Shown here: positions 1 to 5,903 of the stretch, one piece after another
Layout of the letters: each line of letters opens with the position of its first letter
How positions within the stretch are numbered: the stretch's first letter is position 1
From: CAZBDU01 sp964490725
GTDB taxonomy: Bacteria > Spirochaetota > Spirochaetia > SZUA-6 > DRHE01
Assembly (NCBI GenBank): GCA_964490725.1
Contig: CAZBDU010000119.1
Coordinates: 1-14,270, forward strand
DNA: 14,270 nt
Direction: 5' to 3'
Program-made: the position numbers and the translations under genes
Notes under the pieces: model-generated
What the model was told of the DNA's origin: nothing
Databases searched by the model: none
The model's input: only the letters and a program-made list of their open reading frames with translations

Positions 1-342
1 GGCCACCAGGGCGCGCGCCCCGCCCGCCCGCAGCCTCCTGGCCTCCCGGCGGCAGCGCGGGTAGGTGTGGGGGCCTCCGGTGAGCACGCGCGAGGGGAGC
101 TCCGGGGCGGCGGCCGCCGGCTCATCCGGCACCTCCACCGCCCACAGGGTGCGCCGGATGGTGCGCAGCTCGCGGGCGTCGCGGATCTCTTCGTGGCGCA
201 GGAGCTCCGCCCAGGCCCCGTCCGGGGTGTCCGCCAGGTACTGCACGGGACCCTCGCCGGCGTCGTGCCAGCGCGCCGGCGGCTGGAGCTCGCTCTCCCA
301 GAGAAAGGGATAGCGGGGGTCGGCGTGGCGGTAGAGGGTCAC
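1..342 (-). CDS. RES-domain toxin (NAD+-degrading type), 3' end outside window
   Basis: This is the first 114 codons of a RES-family protein; the gene runs off the left edge. I read it from a GTG codon at 342-340 that overlaps the TGA of the upstream antitoxin (GTGA, 4-nt overlap), so the two are translationally coupled. The start reads (M)TLYRHADPRYPFLWESELQ. The RES pattern follows: Arg24 in PPARWHDAG, Tyr35 in VQYLA and Glu46 in AWAELLRHE, which match the conserved Arg/Tyr/Glu of the fold. Characterised RES toxins deplete cellular NAD+, and the cognate antitoxin blocks the active site. The later conserved serine region lies outside the window, so intactness cannot be judged. The antitoxin-first order and tight overlap are typical of the family. 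Confidence 0.82.
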   Translation of the reverse strand, partial: MTLYRHADPRYPFLWESELQPPARWHDAGEGPVQYLADTPDGAWAELLRHEEIRDARELRTIRRTLWAVEVPDEPAAAAPELPSRVLTGGPHTYPRCRREARRLRAGGARALVA

Positions 343-974
343 GTGGCGGGCGATCCGGTGAGCGAGCGCCCCAGCTCCTTCACGCGCGCCACCTGCGGCT
401 GCTCGGGGCTCCAGTCTCCCGAGAGAATCTCTGAGGGCCGGCGTCCTTGAAGCAGCGTCCGGGGACGGGCGAACCACAGGCGCACCCCCTCCTCCGTGTA
501 GGCGCCGGAGAGGTCAGCCACCAGCAGGGCCAGGAAGTGCAGGCGGGCCACCACGCGGTCCGAGGCTTCCCGCTCCGCCCGCCGGTAGCGGTGCACGCTG
601 GCCGGGGAAACGCCCAGGAGGTGCGCCAACGTCTCGGCTCCGAAGATCCCTTCCAGCGCCGGCCACTCGCTCCTGGGCACCGGGGACTCCTCGGTGGCCT
701 GCTGCAGGCCCTCCAGGCTGGCCAGCAGCCTCTGGAGGCTGGGTCTCTGGACCGAGAGCACGTAGGCGGCCAGCTGCCGTCCGATCCCGGCCTGGGCGGC
801 CTGCCTGAACGCGGCGCGGATGGTCTCCAGGTCTATCCGCTCCGCCGGCAGCTCCAGGGGCTCGGCGCCGATGACGCCCATGGCCCTGAGGCGGGCCAGG
901 ATGGACACCACCAGGGTCTGGACCCTGGGGTCCCGGGACGGAGACGGTCTGGATCGGCTGGTGACTCTGCTCAT
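339..974 (-). CDS. Xre/MbcA/ParS-type antitoxin of RES toxin
   Basis: This is a 211-residue protein starting MSRVTSRSRP. Residues about 114-133 (ETLAHLLGVSPASVHRYRR) look like a helix-turn-helix. Residues about 155-205 carry the C-terminal toxin-binding pattern of the MbcA/ParS/Xre family: YTEEGVRLWFARP, then LLQGRRPSEIL and W.P. These antitoxins cap the RES active site and usually repress their own operon. The protein is longer than the common 140-150-residue members because of an N-terminal region of about 100 residues that I cannot assign. I chose the ATG at 974 because a good -10/-35 pair ends just before it and the frame upstream has no ribosome binding site. The alternative start at 1103 would overlap the upstream permease and add a low-complexity Arg/Gly stretch. 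Confidence 0.8.
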   Translation of the reverse strand: MSRVTSRSRPSPSRDPRVQTLVVSILARLRAMGVIGAEPLELPAERIDLETIRAAFRQAAQAGIGRQLAAYVLSVQRPSLQRLLASLEGLQQATEESPVPRSEWPALEGIFGAETLAHLLGVSPASVHRYRRAEREASDRVVARLHFLALLVADLSGAYTEEGVRLWFARPRTLLQGRRPSEILSGDWSPEQPQVARVKELGRSLTGSPAT

Positions 975-981
975 TGTCCAT

Positions 982-1010
982 ATCTTATCCGATCGCGATC
1001 CGCCCGTAAA
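982..1010 (-). promoter_or_regulatory. Promoter of the toxin-antitoxin operon with palindromic operator; leaderless start
   Basis: On the minus strand TTTACG (1010-1005) is followed after 17 nt by TAAGAT (987-982), 4/6 matches each to the sigma70 boxes. A transcript would start near 975, essentially at the antitoxin ATG (974), and no Shine-Dalgarno sequence is present. The spacer holds the perfect 10-bp palindrome GATCGCGATC at 991-1000, a natural place for autorepression by the antitoxin. The boxes and palindrome are visible; promoter and operator function are inferred. Confidence 0.5.
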
Positions 1011-1037
1011 GCCTGGCCCGATGCGCGCTCGACGCCT

Positions 1038-1069
1038 GCCGGGCCGGGGCCGGCCAGAGAGCGCCCGGC
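1038..1069 (-). terminator. GC-rich stem-loop after the ABC operon (no U-tract)
   Basis: GCCGGGC (1038-1044) can pair with GCCCGGC (1063-1069) around an 18-nt, also GC-rich loop. It lies just beyond the stop of the second permease gene, between it and the toxin-antitoxin promoter. No T-run follows, so it is at most a weak or factor-assisted terminator. Confidence 0.25.
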
Positions 1070-1074
1070 CCGCC

Positions 1075-1950
1075 TCACTTGATGGCGCCCACCACCAGGC
1101 CACGGCTGATGAAGCGTTCCACCAGCACGGCCACGATCATCATGGGCACCACCGCCATCAGCGAGAGCGCCGAGAGGTACCACCACTGGGGGCCGTAAGA
1201 CTGGGTCCCCTCGCCGGCGATGTACATCGGCAGGGTGGAGGCGCGGCTGAAGGTGAGCATCAGGGCGAACAGGTAGTCGTTCCAGGCGAACATCATGCAG
1301 AAGAGGAAGGTGGCCACCAGCCCGGGGGCGGCCAGGGGAATCACGATCAGGCGGAAGGCCTTGAAGCGCGAGGCGCCCTCGATGAGGGCGCTCTCCTCCA
1401 GGTCCACCGGCAGGCTGGCGAAGAAATCCCGCATGATCCAGACCGCGAAAGGGAGGTTGAACACCGTGTAGGCCAGGATCATGCCGATGTAGGTGTCCAC
1501 CAGGCCCACCACCCGGTACATGATGAGAAAGGGCAGCACCACGACCACCGGGGGCAGCATGCGCTGCGAGATGATCCAGAAGGCGATGTCCTTGTTCTTC
1601 CATCTCAGGAAGCGTATCCGGTAGCTGAAGCGCGTCAACGCGTACCCGGCCATCGAGCCGATGGCCACCGCCAGGGCTGCGCTGGTGATCGCTTCGATGG
1701 CGCTGTTGCGCCAGTCCCGCAGCACCGCTTCGTGGGACGGGCCGGTGAGCAGGAACTTCCACGCGTCCAGGGTGGGCTGGAAATCGATCCAGGGAAGGTA
1801 CTTGGGTCCCTGGAAGACCGCGATGGGATGCTTCACCGAGGTGATCAGCAGCCAGTACAGCGGAAACAGCGCTATGGCCGCCCAGGCAAAGAGCAGAACG
1901 TAGGTAAGCGTCCGCCACGCCCTGTGCCGCAGGCTCCTCTTCAGATACAT
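1075..1950 (-). CDS. Carbohydrate ABC transporter permease (MalG/UgpE-like)
   Basis: This is a 291-residue inner-membrane protein of the binding-protein-dependent transport family, similar in layout to MalG/UgpE. It has an N-terminal membrane helix around 13-38 (TYVLLFAWAAIALFPLYWLL), several more hydrophobic segments, and the EAA loop at about 185-212 (EESALIEGASRFKAFRLIV), which docks the ATPase. The ATG at 1950 has AGGTGG just upstream (GCGAGGTGGACC) and lies 12 nt after the stop of the other permease gene, so the two are co-transcribed. Length and topology are normal. The substrate cannot be read from the permease; the operon context (sugar-binding protein, FGGY kinase, aldo/keto reductase) points to a sugar or polyol. 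It is the last gene of the operon. Confidence 0.92.
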   Translation of the reverse strand: MYLKRSLRHRAWRTLTYVLLFAWAAIALFPLYWLLITSVKHPIAVFQGPKYLPWIDFQPTLDAWKFLLTGPSHEAVLRDWRNSAIEAITSAALAVAIGSMAGYALTRFSYRIRFLRWKNKDIAFWIISQRMLPPVVVVLPFLIMYRVVGLVDTYIGMILAYTVFNLPFAVWIMRDFFASLPVDLEESALIEGASRFKAFRLIVIPLAAPGLVATFLFCMMFAWNDYLFALMLTFSRASTLPMYIAGEGTQSYGPQWWYLSALSLMAVVPMMIVAVLVERFISRGLVVGAIK

Positions 1951-1962
1951 GGTCCACCTCGC

Positions 1963-2895
1963 TTACTGGGCGGCCGCGATGCGCTCTCGCATGACTCGCA
2001 GGAACACCATGGAGAAGATGACGATCATGATCAGCAGGCAGTAGGCGATTGCCGAGGCGTAGCCCAGCCGGCCGAAGGTCAGCGCGGTCAGATATGCGTA
2101 CCAGGTGACCGACTCGGTGGCGTTGCCCGGCCCCCCGCCGGTCATGACCGCGACGATGTCGAACAGCTTGAAGGCCTCCAGACCCCTGATGAGGGTCACG
2201 GTGACCGAGGTGGGCAGCAGCATCGGGAAGGTGATGCGGCGGAAGGTCTGGAAGCTTCCGGCCCCGTCGACGGCCGCGGCCTCGAAGACCGCCGGCGGCA
2301 GGGACTGCAGCCCCGCCAGGAGCACGATGATCATGAAGGGCACCCATTCCCAGGTGTCCACCAGGATCAGCGTCGGCAAGGCCACCACCGCATTGCTCAG
2401 CCAGGGCACGATGGGTCCTCCCAGGTGCGTGATGAGATCGTTCACCGGTCCCTGGGTCTCGTTGAACAGCATGCGTCCCACGTAGCCCACCGCCGCCGGG
2501 GTCAGCATCATGGGCATGAGGAAGACCACCCGGAAGAAGCGCTGGAAGCGGATCTTCTGGTTCAGCAGCAGGGCGATGCCCAGTCCAACGACGAACTGCA
2601 GCGCCACGCCGCACAGCACGAACACTCCCGTGACCCTGGCGGTGTTCCAGAAGCGCCTGTCGGAAAACAGCTCCACGAAGTTGTGCCCTCCTACGAACCT
2701 GATTCCCCCGGTCAGCCGGCTGAGGTCCCAGTTGACGAAGCTGAGCAACAGGGAGAAGAGGAGGGGAAAGATGGAGAAGACCAGGATCATGATGGAGGCC
2801 GGCAGGATGAACAGGTACCTGCTCCTGTCGCGGGGAAAATGAGAGCGCCTTTCCGGCCGGCCGCCGGCGGTTCTCACCGCTTTACCGTCTGACAT
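1963..2895 (-). CDS. Carbohydrate ABC transporter permease (MalF/UgpA-like)
   Basis: This is a 310-residue membrane protein starting MSDGKAVRTAGGRPERRSHF, a basic cytoplasmic tail followed by a first helix at about 27-52 (YLFILPASIMILVFSIFPLL). The EAA loop is at about 205-226 (EAAAVDGAGSFQTFRRITF), and TGGGPG at 252-257 is typical of MalF/UgpA-type permeases of the CUT1 class. It pairs with the downstream permease to form the channel. An in-frame ATG further upstream (2955) lies inside a perfect stem-loop and has no ribosome binding site, so I prefer the ATG at 2895, although its GGGAAAG site is only moderate. No nucleotide-binding subunit follows in the operon, so the transporter probably borrows a shared MsmX/UgpC-type ATPase encoded elsewhere. 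Confidence 0.9.
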   Translation of the reverse strand: MSDGKAVRTAGGRPERRSHFPRDRSRYLFILPASIMILVFSIFPLLFSLLLSFVNWDLSRLTGGIRFVGGHNFVELFSDRRFWNTARVTGVFVLCGVALQFVVGLGIALLLNQKIRFQRFFRVVFLMPMMLTPAAVGYVGRMLFNETQGPVNDLITHLGGPIVPWLSNAVVALPTLILVDTWEWVPFMIIVLLAGLQSLPPAVFEAAAVDGAGSFQTFRRITFPMLLPTSVTVTLIRGLEAFKLFDIVAVMTGGGPGNATESVTWYAYLTALTFGRLGYASAIAYCLLIMIVIFSMVFLRVMRERIAAAQ

Positions 2896-2926
2896 CGGTC
2901 GCGACTTTCCCGGCTCAAAACAGACG

Positions 2927-2959
2927 GCCGGTGAGCGTCCGTCAGGGGCGCTCACCGGC
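2927..2959 (-). promoter_or_regulatory. Stem-loop between binding-protein and permease genes
   Basis: GCCGGTGAGCG (2927-2937) and CGCTCACCGGC (2949-2959) form a perfect 11-bp inverted repeat with an 11-nt loop. In the operon mRNA it lies after the solute-binding-protein stop (2998) and before the permease start (2895); the minus strand continues with GTCTGTTTTGAG. Such elements commonly lower downstream expression or protect the upstream mRNA from 3' exonucleases, giving more binding protein than permease. The structure is visible; the role is inferred. Confidence 0.6.
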
Positions 2960-2997
2960 GTTCGAACGTCGCCGTAGGGGGCTAGGGGGCTGGCGGC

Positions 2998-4593
2998 CTA
3001 CTGCGGCGGCAGTCCCAGCATCTGGCGATAGAGCTTCAGCTGCTGGTCCCGTCCCAGCCGGTTGGTGATCTGGTCCCACTGCTGGGCCACCGCGTCCAGT
3101 GCCGCTTTCGAGCTGACCTGGCCGGCGACAGCCTGCGCGAGCTGGGTGTCCAGGGCGTCGAAGTACTCCGCGGCGCCTGGAATGCGCAGGTCCACCACGT
3201 TGTTGGAGTTGCCGATGATGTTGCCGATGGCGTCCAGGTACTCCTTGGCCTCGGGCTCGGTCATGCCGAGGGTGGTCCAGGGGGCCACGTTGTTCAGATC
3301 GCTGTAGTAGTGCGGATTGACCCCGGTGCCCGGCTCGACGCAGAGCTTGAGGCTCATGTTCACCTCGCCCATGAAGGCGGCGAAATCCAGGGCCGCCGCC
3401 TGGTTCTTGGAGGTGCTGGTCACACCCTGGATCCAGCCGCCGAAGGCCAGGTAGGGGGCCTGGTTGTAAGCCTTGACCCACGCGCCCTTCTGGTTGCTCC
3501 AGTACTCATCCACTCCCGGCTCCAGGGCGGAGCCCCACTTGCCGACCACCACGGAGGCCTTGGGGTCGGAGGCCAGCGGCCCCACATCGCCCCAGTCGAT
3601 GGCCAGGACCACCCTGCCCGCCGGGAAGTTGGCCCGGATGTCGCCCACGTCCCAGTTCGTGACCCCCGGTGGGCCCACATTAACCAGCGAGGTGTACAGG
3701 TCCAGGGCCTTCACGAAGCCGGGATTGTTGATGAGGGGCTTCATGGTTGCGGGATCGAAGAAGTAGGCCGGATCGCCGGGAGCCTTGGAAAAGGAGGCCG
3801 CGATTCCCAGGAAGGTCCAGTAGGACTGGGCGTGGGGCTTGAAGGCCGTGCCTGCGCCGTAGATGGTCTGGCCGCCGACGGTCTTGCCGTTAAAGAACTT
3901 GGCGACGTCGTAGTACTGCTGCCAGGTCTTGGGCGGGGCCGGCATGTCGTAGCCGAACTGCGTCTTGAACTGCTGCTGGTAGGTGGGATCGGTGAGCAGA
4001 TCGCGCCGGTAGTACATCATGTGCGCGTCACCGTCGTAGGGGAGCCCGTAGACCTTGCCGCCCCAGGAGAGGATGCGGTCCTTGTACGCCGGAATCAGGT
4101 ACTGGTAGCCCATCTGGTTGCGAACGCTCTCCGGGACCTCCACCACGTAGCCCGACCCCATGATGTCGCCCGCCCAGTCGGAGGCGTAGATCAGGATGTC
4201 GAAGGGGTTGGCGCCCGAGATGAATGCGGTGCGGATCTTCTGGAACAGGTCGCCGAAGGGGAAGGTCTGCACCTCCACCGTGGCGCCGGTCTTCTTCTCC
4301 CACAGGTCCTTGTACTTCTGCACGGGGCCGGCGACCTGCGGTCCGGTCTGGGTGACCACCACCAGGTGGACGCCCGGGTAGGTGGTCGAGCCGATGCCGT
4401 TGGGGAACAGATTGTTCGGATCGGCCTGGTAGGCCTTCACGTCTCCGGAGGGCGCCTGGGGCGCGGGGGCGGGCGCGGTCGAAGTGCCCGGCGCCGGCGC
4501 CGGCTGCTCTGCCTTCCCACCCGCAAACGCGAACGGAGACAGCACCAGACAGAGAACCACCAAGGCTGCGAGCACCTTCAGTGTTCTTGTCAT
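2998..4593 (-). CDS. Family 1 extracellular sugar-binding protein of ABC transporter
   Basis: This is a 531-residue exported binding protein of the UgpB/MalE class (solute-binding family 1). Residues 1-24 form a signal peptide (basic start, VLAALVVLCLVLSP, cleavage probably after AFA). The only early cysteine is inside the hydrophobic core, so I do not call a lipoprotein. A Pro/Ala-rich tether (about 28-50) follows, then the periplasmic fold, with family-like stretches such as WEKKTGATVEVQTFPFGDLF, GLPYDGDAHMMYYRRDLL and WIQGVTSTSKNQAAALDFAA. It is longer than the usual 420-450 residues. The ATG at 4593 has a near-perfect AAAGGAGG site. It is the first gene of the transporter operon, behind its own promoter. 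The ligand is unknown. Confidence 0.92.
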   Translation of the reverse strand: MTRTLKVLAALVVLCLVLSPFAFAGGKAEQPAPAPGTSTAPAPAPQAPSGDVKAYQADPNNLFPNGIGSTTYPGVHLVVVTQTGPQVAGPVQKYKDLWEKKTGATVEVQTFPFGDLFQKIRTAFISGANPFDILIYASDWAGDIMGSGYVVEVPESVRNQMGYQYLIPAYKDRILSWGGKVYGLPYDGDAHMMYYRRDLLTDPTYQQQFKTQFGYDMPAPPKTWQQYYDVAKFFNGKTVGGQTIYGAGTAFKPHAQSYWTFLGIAASFSKAPGDPAYFFDPATMKPLINNPGFVKALDLYTSLVNVGPPGVTNWDVGDIRANFPAGRVVLAIDWGDVGPLASDPKASVVVGKWGSALEPGVDEYWSNQKGAWVKAYNQAPYLAFGGWIQGVTSTSKNQAAALDFAAFMGEVNMSLKLCVEPGTGVNPHYYSDLNNVAPWTTLGMTEPEAKEYLDAIGNIIGNSNNVVDLRIPGAAEYFDALDTQLAQAVAGQVSSKAALDAVAQQWDQITNRLGRDQQLKLYRQMLGLPPQ

Positions 4594-4650
4594 ACTTCGG
4601 TTCCTCCTTTCCTGACTTTTTTTCGGGATCTGCTGACCCCGATGAATTCT

Positions 4651-4679
4651 AGTATCAGCCGCCCACTGGGGTTTGTCAA
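4651..4679 (-). promoter_or_regulatory. Strong sigma70-like promoter of the sugar ABC operon
   Basis: The minus strand has TTGACA (4679-4674), a 17-nt spacer and GATACT (4656-4651), a consensus -35 with optimal spacing. The predicted start near 4644 gives a leader of about 50 nt ending in the AAAGGAGG site of the binding-protein gene. Directly upstream of the -35 box lies a perfect 12-bp palindrome, CCGCGGCCGCGG (4686-4697). It could be an operator or part of the end of the reductase transcript; in GC-rich DNA it could also be chance. Confidence 0.7.
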
Positions 4680-4729
4680 CAAAGACCGCGGCCGCGGGAA
4701 GGAGACCGGCCTGCGGCGCCGCCGGACGG

Positions 4730-5743
4730 TCAGCCGGTGGGGGTCCTCCTGCGGCTGTAGCGCTGGATGAACCGGAAGGGGTAGGGCAGGGGGATGGAGC
4801 TGGCTTCCTCCATGGCGGCCACCTCCTCGCTTTCCAGCTCCCACCCTACGCTGCCCAGGTTCTCCTCGATCTGATCCGGGGTCCTGGCTCCGAAGATCGG
4901 GATCACCAGCTCGGAGCGGCGCAGCAGGTAGTTGAGCGCCACCTGCGCCGGGGTCTTCCCGCGCCGCCGGGCGATGCCCCCGAGGGAGTCCAGGATCCGC
5001 CAGGTGCGCTCGCTCTCCCGCTGCGCCGGCAGATCGTCCCAGCGCTCGCCCTTTCCCACTCTGCTTTCATCGGGCGCCTGCCGGCCCCTTGCATACTTGC
5101 CGGTGAGCCAGCCGCCGGCCAGGGGCGACCAGGCCAGCAGTCCCAGCCCCTCCTGCCGGCACAGGGGGAGGAGCTCCCACTCGGTCTCGCGCACCAACAG
5201 GCTGTACTCCGCCTGCAGCGACACGAAGCACCCGCCGCAGCCGCCCCCTGCCAGCAGCAGCGTCTTCATCAGCTGGCTCGCGGTGAAGTTGGAGGCGCCG
5301 ATGTAGCGAACCTTGCCGCAGCGCAGCAGGTGCTCGAAGGCGCTCAACGTCTCCTCCACGGGCGTGGCCAAATCGTAGCAGTGGGCCTGGTACAGGTCGA
5401 TGTAGTCGGTCTGCAGGCGGCTCAGGCTCTCCTCCGCGGAACGCAGGATGTGCTTTCTGGACAGGCCCGTTTCGTTGGGGCCCTTGCCGGTGGGGAAGAA
5501 GACCTTGGTCGCGATCACCATGGCCTCCCGGTTCTTTCGCGATGCGAGCCAGCTTCCCAACATGGATTCGGAGGCCCCCTCGTTGTACGTGCTGGAGGTG
5601 TCGAAGAAGTTCCCGCCGGCTGCGATGAATCGATCGGCCATGAGGTGCGCGGTGCCCTCGTCGGCTCCCCATCCGAAGGTCTGCGTCCCCATGGCGAGCT
5701 CCGAAACCTTCAGGCCGCTTCGACCCAGGAACCGGTACTGCAT
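4730..5743 (-). CDS. Aldo/keto reductase
   Basis: This is a 337-residue NAD(P)H-dependent oxidoreductase of the aldo/keto reductase superfamily (YghZ/Kvbeta-like branch), with a TIM-barrel layout. The start MQYRFLGRSGLKVSELAMGT is typical. All four catalytic residues are visible: Asp48 and Tyr53 in FFDTSSTYNEGASE, Lys80 in VIATKVFF and His121 in IDLYQAHCYD. Later family segments include YIGASNFTASQL and AWSPLAGGWLTGKY. I chose the ATG at 5743 because GGAGGAGG sits just upstream and homology begins there; the longer frame to 5905 would run through the promoter region. It lies upstream of the transporter operon in the same direction and is divergent from the sugar kinase. It probably oxidises or reduces the imported sugar or a derivative; the substrate is not readable. 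Confidence 0.92.
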   Translation of the reverse strand: MQYRFLGRSGLKVSELAMGTQTFGWGADEGTAHLMADRFIAAGGNFFDTSSTYNEGASESMLGSWLASRKNREAMVIATKVFFPTGKGPNETGLSRKHILRSAEESLSRLQTDYIDLYQAHCYDLATPVEETLSAFEHLLRCGKVRYIGASNFTASQLMKTLLLAGGGCGGCFVSLQAEYSLLVRETEWELLPLCRQEGLGLLAWSPLAGGWLTGKYARGRQAPDESRVGKGERWDDLPAQRESERTWRILDSLGGIARRRGKTPAQVALNYLLRRSELVIPIFGARTPDQIEENLGSVGWELESEEVAAMEEASSIPLPYPFRFIQRYSRRRTPTG

Positions 5744-5813
5744 CTTCGAGCCTCCTCCCTCAGGCGGGGCTGCCCGGCGGCCCGTGCGCCGTTGCCCCCG
5801 ACGCTCTCCGATC

Positions 5814-5841
5814 ACTATACCGCATCCGTGCCCGCTGACAT
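5814..5841 (-). promoter_or_regulatory. Putative promoter of the aldo/keto reductase gene
   Basis: On the minus strand ATGTCA (5841-5836), a 16-nt spacer and TATAGT (5819-5814) form a plausible sigma70 promoter (4/6 and 5/6 matches). A start near 5807 leaves a leader of about 64 nt with the GGAGGAGG site. Its -35 box lies about 20 bp from that of the divergent kinase promoter, so one regulator bound between them could control both. Confidence 0.5.
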
Positions 5842-5861
5842 AGCCGCGCCGCCCGGCCCGG

Positions 5862-5889
5862 TTGACAGGGGCGCCGCCCGCCGTATGAT
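5862..5889 (+). promoter_or_regulatory. Sigma70-like promoter of the FGGY kinase; very short leader
   Basis: TTGACA (5862-5867) and TATGAT (5884-5889) are separated by 16 nt, a near-consensus promoter. Transcription would begin around 5895-5897, only about 8 nt before the kinase ATG at 5904. No proper Shine-Dalgarno sequence fits in that leader. Confidence 0.7.
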
Positions 5890-5903
5890 GGAGCAGGGCA
5901 GCC

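Noticed and set aside
820..2892. Long plus-strand open frame (690 codons) opposite the permease genes
   Set aside because: It is antisense to two clear ABC permeases with EAA motifs; its product is His/Gln/Gly/Arg-rich low complexity, typical of shadow frames in GC-rich DNA.
2896..2955. Upstream start for the first permease (ATG at 2955)
   Set aside because: It lies inside the 2927-2959 stem-loop, has no ribosome binding site, and adds residues not expected for MalF-type proteins.
3310..4770. Plus-strand open frame (486 codons) opposite the sugar-binding-protein gene
   Set aside because: Antisense shadow of a gene with signal peptide, ribosome binding site and promoter; no family features of its own.
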